Origin: a virus
Strand: one strand, 5' to 3'
Length of the DNA stretch: 25,709 nucleotides
Virus record (IMG/VR): IMGVR_UViG_3300046006_002209
Coordinates: 1 to 25,709 of that record
This document shows positions 17,531 to 24,152 of the stretch, in pieces (the first letter of the stretch is position 1; each line of letters opens with the position of its first letter). Made by a program: the position numbers and the translations under genes. The notes beneath the pieces were generated by a model that saw nothing but the letters and a program-made list of their open reading frames with translations, had not been told where the DNA came from and made no database searches.

Positions 17531-17934
17531 TATTTAAGTTTTTCCGCTTTTTTAAGTACCGGAGTATAATTTCTAGAAAGTAATTTACTCATTAAATTAC
17601 CTCCTTCTGATGAAGGTAATACTACTTTACCATCCATATCAACTACAGGTTCGTTTGCGTATGAGTAATTAGAGAAATTTATGTTTTCTGTAGTTGCTGA
17701 AGGACCATATTCCATGTCAGAGCTGTTAAAGGGCGTAGTTCCTGATAAAAGAGAGTCTAAAGAGCTGTTAGATTTGATTGGTCTTTGGTCTCTAGCATAA
17801 GTATTCTCTACTACCTTATTTGTAGTTCTATTATTTAGATTATTAAATTCTTCTTTTATTATAGATTTTATCTCTTTCTTTAATTCTTGAGATATTTCTT
17901 TTATTAAGTATTTTATAAGCGAATTCTTGTCCAT
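17530..17934 (-). CDS. Small baseplate-operon protein of unknown function
   Basis: This 134-residue protein lies between the gp5-like hub and gp25 genes. The first 35 residues form a charged amphipathic helix (ELKKEIKSIIKEEFNNLNN). The rest is low in predicted order, with Ser/Asn-rich segments (SNSSLDSLLSGTTPFNSSDM, EYGPSATTENINFSNY) and a Lys-rich end. It has no membrane segment, enzyme motif or Cys. The position suggests a minor baseplate part or assembly factor, such as a tail chaperone. I do not recognise the family. The stop overlaps the gp25 start by one base. The start codon is directly preceded by the 13-bp element at 17936-17948. Confidence 0.7.
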   Translation of the reverse strand: MDKNSLIKYLIKEISQELKKEIKSIIKEEFNNLNNRTTNKVVENTYARDQRPIKSNSSLDSLLSGTTPFNSSDMEYGPSATTENINFSNYSYANEPVVDMDGKVVLPSSEGGNLMSKLLSRNYTPVLKKAEKLK

Positions 17935-17935
17935 G

Positions 17936-17948
17936 TTTATAATAAATA
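17936..17948 (-). promoter_or_regulatory. Candidate phage promoter or initiation element TATTTATTATAAA
   Basis: This 13-mer is identical to the element at 7353-7365. It ends one base before the ATG of the 134-residue gene, in the 33-base gap after the hub gene. If it were a -10-like late promoter, transcripts would begin at or inside the start codon, so a role in translation start is equally possible. Confidence 0.28.
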
Positions 17949-17967
17949 TTTAAAGTGCATAATAAAT

Positions 17968-20013
17968 TTAAAAATTAACTTCTACTATTTTATTTAAATC
18001 CACTAATTCATGAGATAAGTGAGCGTAATTGTCTTCATATAGGGTAACTTCTAGTTCTTTTCTTATACAGTCTGAATTAACTAATATCTTTTTTTCTACA
18101 AGCATAGATTCTTCTAATATAAACAAATTAGTTGAAAGTAATTTTTCTATGTCTGTGTTATACTTAAATTTATCTCCTATTATATACCAGCCCGGTTTAC
18201 AGTCTTCTTTTATAACTAATATTAAATAAACAACGTCAGAAACTATTGCTAAAGTTCTTTTACTCTTGAGAATAGATACTATCTTGAATAAATGACCGTA
18301 ACATTTACCATCCGGGTATATATAATCTATTGGTATGTTTATTAAATCTTCATCCGGATTAAAAGGAGTTCCGGGAGATCCAGGCCCACCGGGTCCGTTT
18401 GGACCACCAGGCCCTCCCGGTTCTCCAGGAGTACTTGAGGGATTTCCTCCACCAGGCCCACCAGGCCCACCGGGACCACCAGGCCCACCGGGACCACCAG
18501 GTCCGTCAGGCCCTCCAGGGCCGCCAGGAGTACCCGGAGGTGAGGAGGTTCCTTCGCCTTGAGGTGTACCAGGTGTATTTGACGGAGTACCATCAGGTTC
18601 GGTAGATTCGCCGCCAACTTCGGGAGTAGGAGATGTGTTAGGGTTGCTAGCTCCGCCAGGAGTTCCCGGTAATTTTACTTCAGGAAGAGAAACGTTAGCA
18701 TCTATAGAAAAATTAGGTAAGTCACCAGATGGATTACCTATTGAATTTGTAGTAGAATCAGACCCTCCGGGCATATCGGGAGAAGCTGTTACAGAACCTC
18801 CTGCTTTACCATCCATTCCCGGTATACTATTTGTAAAGCCTGTAGGGGCTACTCGTGATAGTCCATCTGTTCCTAGCTTAAAATTAGCGGGTAATGCGGG
18901 AGGTTGTGGAAAACTTTGAGGACAGCCTCCACCCCAAGCACCTCTATTAGGATTTAGAGTATATTTTAATTTTAATTCTATTATTTTAGGTAGCCTTGGA
19001 GAAATTAAAGAAGGCCCTCCAAGTGGTGATGTGGTTATACCTCCGGCGCTAGCTAATAATTGTAATTCCTTATGTAAGCCTAAAACGAATTCTACAAGGT
19101 CGTCAAAATTTACATCATGTTCATCCGTAGTAAGTCTTATTTTTGAAGCAGATAAATACATTGTCTTTTTTGCAATCAACATCATATCATCTGTCTTTGC
19201 TTGCATTACAATTCTATCTGCATTTGTAGCCGATTGAGCTTTTCTAGAACTTGGAATACTAGACAAAGGAGAAGGACATGCTCTAACAGATACAAATCTT
19301 GATAAGGCTTGGTCAGAAGTCCAATAAGTAGTAGAGAAATCATTAGCTGCGTCTTCTATGGCGTAGGACAATGAATCTTTTATTTCTCTATTAGGTATAT
19401 CTTTTACTTCATTGGGTAATGGTTTACTAGGTCCTATAGGTTTATTAGCCACTATAGTTATTGGATTTCCAGCTTTTCCAGATTTCCATGTTGGTTGAAC
19501 CTCATGTTGTGGATGAGGTCCCGACCCAATACCTAGTCTTAAAGAAGAACCACCTCTACCAGTGAAAGTAGTGTCTCCTTCAAATGGTTGCATAAAGTTA
19601 GCGGTGTATGGTCTTTTAGGGAATGTATTTCCAGGAGTAACGAAAGGCGGTGCCGGTTTATTATCAGATGTTTTAGATCTATTAGACGCGTGAGGTATTT
19701 GATTTATTACCGAATCATTAGTTGAATTAATCGGTAAGGGGATATAGTATAGTACTTTATCTAAGTTTGGAGCATCTGTACCATCATATCCGGTAAGCTC
19801 AAAAACAACTACGTGTTCTCCTCTTAAGGGTACATTTCTAAAGTTAGTGAATAAAGGCCTAGCATAGTGAGCACGAACATTTCCTATTAAAGAATTTGGG
19901 TGTAATTTAATTTTTACAGAGCCTAATGGAAGTGTTCTACCTTTGTCATCTTTTTGATTTTTACCATACGCCTTAAAGGTCTCTATCACTTCCGCCGATA
20001 CTAAATAGCCCAT
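17968..20013 (-). CDS. gp5-like baseplate hub/spike protein with collagen-like stalk, no lysozyme domain
   Basis: The protein has 681 residues. Residues 1-95 look like the hub OB fold ([27 protein letters not shown]). Residues about 140-300 match the gp5-type hub of T4-like phages: [41 protein letters not shown], then [20 protein letters not shown] and [14 protein letters not shown], the start of a beta-prism/needle. T4 gp5 has a lysozyme domain; none is seen here. Instead the protein continues through a Pro/Gly/Ser-rich region into a collagen-like tract (about 491-549) and a new C-terminal domain (about 555-681, with [20 protein letters not shown] and [15 protein letters not shown]). A role as trimeric central hub and membrane-piercing spike is inferred. 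It overlaps the upstream coiled-coil gene by 41 bases. Confidence 0.83.
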   Translation of the reverse strand: MGYLVSAEVIETFKAYGKNQKDDKGRTLPLGSVKIKLHPNSLIGNVRAHYARPLFTNFRNVPLRGEHVVVFELTGYDGTDAPNLDKVLYYIPLPINSTNDSVINQIPHASNRSKTSDNKPAPPFVTPGNTFPKRPYTANFMQPFEGDTTFTGRGGSSLRLGIGSGPHPQHEVQPTWKSGKAGNPITIVANKPIGPSKPLPNEVKDIPNREIKDSLSYAIEDAANDFSTTYWTSDQALSRFVSVRACPSPLSSIPSSRKAQSATNADRIVMQAKTDDMMLIAKKTMYLSASKIRLTTDEHDVNFDDLVEFVLGLHKELQLLASAGGITTSPLGGPSLISPRLPKIIELKLKYTLNPNRGAWGGGCPQSFPQPPALPANFKLGTDGLSRVAPTGFTNSIPGMDGKAGGSVTASPDMPGGSDSTTNSIGNPSGDLPNFSIDANVSLPEVKLPGTPGGASNPNTSPTPEVGGESTEPDGTPSNTPGTPQGEGTSSPPGTPGGPGGPDGPGGPGGPGGPGGPGGPGGGNPSSTPGEPGGPGGPNGPGGPGSPGTPFNPDEDLINIPIDYIYPDGKCYGHLFKIVSILKSKRTLAIVSDVVYLILVIKEDCKPGWYIIGDKFKYNTDIEKLLSTNLFILEESMLVEKKILVNSDCIRKELEVTLYEDNYAHLSHELVDLNKIVEVNF
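18367..18543. repeat. Collagen-like GGP/GPG coding repeat in the hub gene
   Basis: A 9-bp-based tandem repeat (units such as CCAGGCCCACCGGGA on the plus strand) encodes a Gly-Gly-Pro / Gly-X-Pro tract at about residues 491-549, interrupted once by [10 protein letters not shown]. It is far more GC-rich than the surrounding gene. It also creates open frames on the opposite strand that are not genes. Confidence 0.88.
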
Positions 20014-20425
20014 CTTCTAGTTGTTTATCTATGTCTTGAAATTCGTCTAATAAGTTATCTTCAGCTTTTTGTAGCATCTTTAATTCCGTCAGTTCCTTTT
20101 GCGTTTCTTGAGATAACTCTTGAAGTAGCATTTCTTTTTCTTCTTCGGTCAAGTTAAAATCGCCACTTGAAATAGATGCCGCTTTACTATACATCCTTTG
20201 TACAATAGCTGCCATTTTTATAAGTTGGTCGTCATTTTTAACCATGACATCAAAAAATTCTTTAACCACCGGTAGAATAACTACTGCATCATTTACACTT
20301 TGCACAACGCCATCTAACCCTTTTAATGTCTTATCTAATTCTTTTGATCTTTTTTTAGAATTGCCATAAATCTCTTTCAGAAGATTTGACATGCTAAAAT
20401 CATCAAATAATTTTATATCTTCCAT
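19973..20425 (-). CDS. Coiled-coil protein between sigma factor and hub genes
   Basis: This 150-residue acidic protein starts [20 protein letters not shown]. It is almost entirely helical: a short N-terminal helix with Lys/Arg-rich [13 protein letters not shown], a central segment ([32 protein letters not shown]), and a long Glu/Gln-rich coiled coil (about 110-145). I recall proteins of this type beside gp5 or gp55 in T4-like marine phages, without a named function. It overlaps the hub gene by 41 bases and begins one base after the sigma factor stop, so it is translated together with the baseplate genes. It is possibly a baseplate assembly chaperone comparable in place to T4 gp26/gp51, but no sequence evidence supports that. 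Confidence 0.72.
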   Translation of the reverse strand: MEDIKLFDDFSMSNLLKEIYGNSKKRSKELDKTLKGLDGVVQSVNDAVVILPVVKEFFDVMVKNDDQLIKMAAIVQRMYSKAASISSGDFNLTEEEKEMLLQELSQETQKELTELKMLQKAEDNLLDEFQDIDKQLEDGLFSIGGSDRDL

Positions 20426-20426
20426 A

Positions 20427-21107
20427 TTATTTCTTCATGTATTTATTAAATTGCAAATCAAAATCATCTTTAAATATTTTTACTATCTTAGTGATTCTGT
20501 TTGTATTTGTCATGGGAATATTGGATCTTTCTCTTATTAATACATATAATGCTTTCTTATTAAATGCATATAAAGATTTACGATGCTTGAAAATGTCAAT
20601 GATGGAATCTGCTATAGCTTTGTCTAAATTATTTTTAAATGTGCATCTTAATTTTTCATATAATTCTCCCGTCCATAAATTCATAAAGTCATCCAAAGAA
20701 TCTTTATAATGTTTAGTGACTACCTCGTTTATGATATCTCTCTCTTCATCTATTTCCCATAACTCTGCTTCTCCTACTCTATTTTTATACCCTTTCTTAT
20801 TTTCCATAATAAGATAATTTATAGCGATCCGGGTAAAAAAAGAATATGCTTTAGCTCGTTCTTCATTATATCTGTGCATTTTTATAGTCAGCATGGAAAC
20901 TACTTGACAATGTAAATCCTCATACGGTAAATCAATGTACATATATTTACCCATGTTTATTAAATTCTCAGCGAGTTTACAAAATGCGGGGTATATATTT
21001 AATTCGTATAATATATTTTTTTCTTTTTGTGATGTCAGTTTATTATATTCTACTATTGAATTTTGTACTGTCTCATCAAAGTACATTTTTTTCTTTAATT
21101 TTTTCAT
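20427..21107 (-). CDS. Late transcription sigma factor, T4 gp55-like
   Basis: The protein has 226 residues; T4 gp55 has 185. The central region resembles sigma region 2 as in gp55: FCKLAENLINMGKYMYIDLP with YEDLHCQVVSMLTIKMHRYN (about 42-82), then ERAKAYSFFTRIAINYLIME followed by NKKGYKNR (about 83-110). This part binds the clamp-helices of RNA polymerase and melts the -10 region. The C-terminal part (about 165-226) is basic and helical (FKHRKSLYAFNKKALYVLIR, TNRITKIVKIFKDDF). T4 gp55 ends in a hydrophobic/acidic tail that binds the sliding clamp; here the end is basic (FNKYMKK), so coupling to replication may differ. A terminator lies only 12 bases upstream of its ATG. The hub and baseplate genes follow at one-base spacing, so the factor heads its own target operon. 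Confidence 0.85.
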   Translation of the reverse strand: MKKLKKKMYFDETVQNSIVEYNKLTSQKEKNILYELNIYPAFCKLAENLINMGKYMYIDLPYEDLHCQVVSMLTIKMHRYNEERAKAYSFFTRIAINYLIMENKKGYKNRVGEAELWEIDEERDIINEVVTKHYKDSLDDFMNLWTGELYEKLRCTFKNNLDKAIADSIIDIFKHRKSLYAFNKKALYVLIRERSNIPMTNTNRITKIVKIFKDDFDLQFNKYMKK

Positions 21108-21119
21108 CTTATATCTAAT

Positions 21120-21149
21120 AAAAAAAAGCCATCTTAAAAGATGACTTTT
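21120..21149 (-). terminator. Rho-independent terminator ahead of the sigma factor gene
   Basis: On the minus strand the sequence folds as AAAGTCATCTT-TT-AAGATGGCTTT with one internal mismatch and is followed by a run of eight T. It lies between the 100-residue gene (ending 21156) and the gp55-like gene (starting 21107). It should end transcripts coming from the promoter at 23724-23753. Confidence 0.85.
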
Positions 21150-21155
21150 ATGTTA

Positions 21156-21458
21156 CTACTTCTTATCTGCTGTAAAAAGTAAATCTAGTTCCTCTATCGT
21201 GTGACTTAACTGTTTAAATACTGATCCAACTTCATCATCTGATTCAAATGCTCCGATTCTATCTAGGGTTCTCATTGTGTCTAGTGAATCTCTTACTCTT
21301 GATCTTATGGATAGTATTATATTGAAGTAATTGTCATTTTCTTTTTCTAAATCATTCAAGTATTTCTCCGACTCTATAAGTAATTTTTCATTTTTAGAGA
21401 AATTTACTATGGCTATGTATAAAAGTATTATGTTTATTATTATTGATATTATTAGCAT
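21156..21458 (-). CDS. Small membrane-anchored coiled-coil protein
   Basis: This protein has 100 residues. Residues 2-20 (LIISIIINIILLYIAIVNF) form a single N-terminal membrane segment or signal anchor. The rest is a charged helical region (NEKLLIESEKYLNDLEKEND) with a conserved-looking core DTMRTLDRIGAFESDDEVGS and VFKQLSHTIEELDLLF. Small phage proteins with an N-terminal anchor and an IDRIGAFE(S/A)DDEVG-like motif occur in several T4-like phages of varied hosts, with no assigned function. It might sit in the inner membrane with its coiled coil in the cytoplasm. It lies 10 bases after the HD-like gene and directly before the terminator, so it is the last gene of the first leftward unit. Confidence 0.75.
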   Translation of the reverse strand: MLIISIIINIILLYIAIVNFSKNEKLLIESEKYLNDLEKENDNYFNIILSIRSRVRDSLDTMRTLDRIGAFESDDEVGSVFKQLSHTIEELDLLFTADKK

Positions 21459-21468
21459 GTTTTGTTTT

Positions 21469-22068
21469 TTATGAAGAAACCATTTGTCTTGCTGCGTCTG
21501 TAGATGCCATGATGATAGAACCTAAAGTTACTTTTTTAGTCTCCGGGATTTGTAAATATTTGGATGCTGAATCATCATATAGCCCCGCTTGAATTTTTAT
21601 TGCTACGTATTCATTGTAGGATAAAGTCACATATTTCTGCAATAAATATAAAGACTTATCCGAAGCCACTAAAAACTTAGCCGCATCGTTAAATTTATAC
21701 CCTCTGTTCAAATTTTTTCTATGCCAGTCGGAAGTTTCCTCAACAAAGAAAGGGTCTTCGTCTACACCACATAGTCCAATGGAATTAAATAATGCAGCTA
21801 CGGTAAACTCCTCTAAATTAAAATCTAAGGCAATATCGGTTGACTTGTACAATTTACAAAGACCTAATCCAAAATTATAGGTGTTAATTGCAAACTGTAG
21901 TAAACCTCCTTCATAACAGTAGTTATTGTCTAAAAACATAGAGGCTGGAGCGGATTGTAATGTATTCTCATAGTCTGATAGTAACTTTAAGAATTTTTCT
22001 TTTCTTTCGCTAGCTACGCGTAACTCTAATAAATCTGTAAATTCTTTAAACAACTCTTGTGATTTCAT
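21469..22068 (-). CDS. HD-domain-like protein that has lost its metal ligands
   Basis: This 199-residue protein follows the layout of the small HD phosphohydrolases found in phages. The family usually reads APAS...YPGGLVxHS, then a second helix with xALxHDxGK, then GYKF...GHxEKSLYLLQKY, and finally EALAIRWHMG. Here these are YCYEGGLLQFAINTY (54-66), AALFNSIGLCG (91-101), GYKFNDAAKFLVASDKSLYL (123-142) and EYVAIKIQAGLYDD (153-166). The expected His at the first site is Phe or absent, the HD pair is NS (95-96), and later His positions are replaced. The fold therefore seems kept but catalysis is probably lost. Possible roles are nucleotide binding or protein interaction. It has no frameshift or stop and its length is normal, so it is not a decaying gene. 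Confidence 0.7.
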   Translation of the reverse strand: MKSQELFKEFTDLLELRVASERKEKFLKLLSDYENTLQSAPASMFLDNNYCYEGGLLQFAINTYNFGLGLCKLYKSTDIALDFNLEEFTVAALFNSIGLCGVDEDPFFVEETSDWHRKNLNRGYKFNDAAKFLVASDKSLYLLQKYVTLSYNEYVAIKIQAGLYDDSASKYLQIPETKKVTLGSIIMASTDAARQMVSS

Positions 22069-22091
22069 AAAACTTTTTTTTGTGTAACAAT

Positions 22092-22178
22092 TTAATATAA
22101 GGTTTTGTTTACTTCATTCCACTCTTTTATTTGAGCGGGAGACATGTTTCTCAGTTCCGATTCGGAAAGTTTTTTTTT
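22092..22178 (-). other. A9 slippery run and coding-like extension of the membrane protein gene
   Basis: At 22170-22178 the minus strand reads ATA AAA AAA AAC TTT. In frame 0 the protein ends six residues later (NFPNRN, stop at 22151-22153). After a -1 shift on the A run, or one added A in the RNA, it reads KLSESELRNMSPAQIKEWNE and then VNKTLY, stopping at 22092-22094. The extended product would be 539 residues and leaves only 23 bases to the next start. The extension looks like real protein; the alternative is a homopolymer error in the assembly. Confidence 0.55.
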
Positions 22179-23710
22179 ATGTCAGCTTTAGGCTCTCTGT
22201 AATTTCTACTTTTTGGTTTATTTGAAGAAGGAGTTACAACAATTTCTTCTTCTTGCTCACCTGAAGATATATCATAATCTTCATCTATAGCCTCAAATGT
22301 AATGTCCTCTACTACATCTGATTCAACTTCTTCTATTACTTCTGATTCAATTTCTTCTATAACCATATCTTCTATTACATCAGATTCAATTTCTTCCTGT
22401 ACAAAACTGTCAAAACTTCCAGTAACTACTTCTTGAAGTCTTACTTGTTCTGCAAGTGCTGCATCGGAATATTCAAAAACTTCATTAAAAGATCCTTTTA
22501 CAATAGTCATATCTGCAAATTCATTAATAGATTCTATACTATTATTTTTTACTTTATTCTTACTTCCTGTGGGCCTACCCCTTCTTTTTGGTTTTGATAA
22601 AGCCATTGACCATGAAAAATCACCTTGTAAATTATTTGGGTTTGCAGGTACTATTGAACCCACTAGAGGTTCTCCGAAAGAACTAGTAAATTCTCCAAAA
22701 GAGCTAGTAAATTTTACCTTTTCGTTAAAATCTTGAATATACTTTGTATCCTCCTCCGTTAAATCATCCGAGTAAAACTCTGCTAGAGGGCTTCTCTCTT
22801 TCGGGGTTTCTGGAATAGGATTCTCTTCAATATTATCAGAATCTTTTTCATTTTCTTCTATGATTACTTTTTGAGTATAGTGATAGGCAGTTAATAGCGC
22901 AATAGCCAGTGGATCCGCTAGAAATACAATAACCATTAAAAACCAAAATAGTACCTTGTCCAAACTTGTATTGGTAACTTCGGAAAGATAAATGAGAGGT
23001 CCAAGTTCTACAGCCACATCATTACTTGATTTTATAGCTATAATCTTTGTTTCATAATAAAAGATGGAATCAGAAATATTTGTGATGTCCACATATACTC
23101 CATCCCTCCTACTCTCCATTTTCCCAATGTCAGAGTTAAGACCTTCTACTTGTTGTAAATAATCTTTTCTAGTGGATGCGTTTGATCTTGATGATGTTCT
23201 TCCTCTACTATCTGTGTAAACATCTTTTGAATCGCTCATCATTCCAGAAGATGTAGTATTTCTTTGTAATCTTGTTTGAGCAATATCGGAAATAATTTGC
23301 TTGTATTCATTTTGCAAATCATTTTTCTTATCTGTGAAGAATTTCTTTTTCTCTTCAACCAATGCAACTTCAGATTTAGATGCCATGAGCTTATTCTTAT
23401 TCTCGGTGTATGCTTGAGAAAGAATGCCATATACTCCGGAAGATGTTACAAAGATGACAAGGAATAAGAAAATTAATCCCCCCACTTTATATCCGAATGT
23501 TAGTTTATCCCAGTATCTATGGAGGAATGATGCGATGACAAGTTTTGATACTTCTATCCCGGCACCTAAAAGAATGATGGCCATTCCTGCTCCAGCGAAA
23601 ACTTGGGCTAGTCCTTTTACAGAGAAAAAACCTACGACGGAAGCTAGGAAAATAGCGCAGGTCAAAAGAAGATAGGATATTCTTTTTTGTGTTTTAATGT
23701 CTTTGATCAT
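22151..23710 (-). CDS. Polytopic membrane protein with coiled coil and AT-hook-like motif
   Basis: The protein has 519 residues as read. Membrane segments are seen at about 11-31, 36-61, 76-98 and 253-276. Between the third and fourth is a coiled coil (about 110-150), a Ser/Arg-rich loop and a second helix. After the last membrane segment comes a long acidic tail with KPKRRGRPTGSKNK (373-386), which matches the GRP core of an AT-hook, and acidic IESDVIEDMVIEE-type repeats (about 438-470). FTSSFGE occurs twice in tandem (334-347). A DNA-tethering or membrane-organising role could be imagined, but nothing proves it; a charged nuclear-hook-like motif can occur by chance. The first ATG lies about 14 bases after the promoter -7 box. 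The end is uncertain: an A9 run at 22170-22178 separates this frame from a 26-residue extension ending at 22092. Confidence 0.75.
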   Translation of the reverse strand: MIKDIKTQKRISYLLLTCAIFLASVVGFFSVKGLAQVFAGAGMAIILLGAGIEVSKLVIASFLHRYWDKLTFGYKVGGLIFLFLVIFVTSSGVYGILSQAYTENKNKLMASKSEVALVEEKKKFFTDKKNDLQNEYKQIISDIAQTRLQRNTTSSGMMSDSKDVYTDSRGRTSSRSNASTRKDYLQQVEGLNSDIGKMESRRDGVYVDITNISDSIFYYETKIIAIKSSNDVAVELGPLIYLSEVTNTSLDKVLFWFLMVIVFLADPLAIALLTAYHYTQKVIIEENEKDSDNIEENPIPETPKERSPLAEFYSDDLTEEDTKYIQDFNEKVKFTSSFGEFTSSFGEPLVGSIVPANPNNLQGDFSWSMALSKPKRRGRPTGSKNKVKNNSIESINEFADMTIVKGSFNEVFEYSDAALAEQVRLQEVVTGSFDSFVQEEIESDVIEDMVIEEIESEVIEEVESDVVEDITFEAIDEDYDISSGEQEEEIVVTPSSNKPKSRNYREPKADIKKNFPNRN

Positions 23711-23723
23711 GGTATTTTTTTTA

Positions 23724-23753
23724 CAAAGGTAGTCAATTTTTTTATATAATCAA
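23724..23753 (-). promoter_or_regulatory. Bacteroidota-type promoter for the leftward unit
   Basis: On the minus strand, TTG (23751-23753) and TACCTTTG (23724-23731) are separated by 19 bases, which fits the Bacteroidota primary sigma consensus TTG-N17-23-TAnnTTTG. Transcription would start near 23717, leaving a leader of about seven bases before the ATG at 23710. It serves the membrane protein, HD-like and 100-residue genes. Confidence 0.72.
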
Positions 23754-23938
23754 CTTTTTTTGCATTTTTTTATTATTTACATGTTTTTACATGAATGCTA
23801 TGTAATATAAAGAAAACAATTACATATATAATTATGTTAGATTCACATGTTATTGATGATTTCATTTTGTTTTAAAGATATAAAAGAGCATTAAACATGA
23901 ATATACATTTAGACATGGTGCATGTTAACATAATTTTT

Positions 23939-23967
23939 TTGACAAAGGTTGACTATTGATGTATAAT
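23939..23967 (+). promoter_or_regulatory. Perfect TTGACA-N17-TATAAT promoter-like sequence
   Basis: TTGACA at 23939-23944 and TATAAT at 23962-23967 are spaced by exactly 17 bases. This is the full sigma-70 consensus of Proteobacteria and Firmicutes, facing the three plus-strand genes. Bacteroidota polymerase does not normally use this form, so either the phage brings its own specificity or the match is partly chance. A start near 23974 would give a leader of about 180 bases containing the structured element at 23998-24039. Confidence 0.5.
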
Positions 23968-23997
23968 CATGAAATTTTAACATTTTATTAACATGTA

Positions 23998-24039
23998 GAT
24001 TTCTGGAGGGGATACCAAAATAGAAATCATGCCCCCCAG
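23998..24039 (+). ncRNA. Possible pseudoknot in the leader of the plus-strand genes
   Basis: GATTTCT (23998-24004) can pair perfectly with AGAAATC (24022-24028). GGAGGG (24005-24010), inside that loop, can pair with CCCCCC (24032-24037) outside it, with one A-C mismatch. The crossing pairs give an H-type pseudoknot layout. This is the only GC-rich patch in the gene-free region, and GGAGGGG is also the only strong Shine-Dalgarno-like run there. I do not recognise a known riboswitch class. A purely nested hairpin CTGGAGGG/CCCCCCAG is an alternative fold. Confidence 0.4.
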
Positions 24040-24152
24040 TAAAATAAAAAAATTAAAAAAAACATGAAAAATACATGTAAAATCTATTTATAGTAAAACA
24101 TGTAACATACATTTATTGATAATTGATTATAAATTAAAACACATTACACATT

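Larger units (their letters stand above)
23779..24103. repeat. Cluster of ACATG(T) words in the divergent region
   Basis: ACATG or ACATGT occurs at 23779, 23789, 23845, 23895, 23913, 23991, 24062, 24073 and 24098, with further CATG words at 23921, 23968 and 24028. ACATGT is palindromic, so several copies read the same on both strands. Nine copies in about 325 bases is far denser than in the flanking genes. It could be binding sites for a phage regulator or part of an origin. The rest of the 442-base gene-free region is AT-rich and holds the two promoters and the structured element. Confidence 0.5.

Noticed and set aside
18335-18617. Open frames on both strands over the GGP repeat, including one coding Gly-Pro-Pro on the plus strand
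   Set aside because: They are by-products of the GC-rich collagen-coding repeat. The minus-strand frame that continues into the hub protein is the real one.
17968-20013. Lysozyme domain expected in a gp5 homologue
   Set aside because: No muramidase-type motif is visible; the region after the beta-prism start is Pro/Gly/Ser-rich and collagen-like.
23897-23959. Short plus-strand frame starting MNIHLDMVHV in the divergent region
   Set aside because: Only 20 codons, overlapping the -35 box of the candidate promoter, with no initiation signal.
24003-24039. CTGGAGGG/CCCCCCAG hairpin as a terminator
   Set aside because: It is followed by an A-rich, not T-rich, stretch on the plus strand, and has no clear T run on the minus strand.
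23711-24152. tRNA or other classical RNA gene in the gene-free region
   Set aside because: No cloverleaf, T-loop or CCA-like pattern was seen; the region is nearly all A/T apart from the structured patch.
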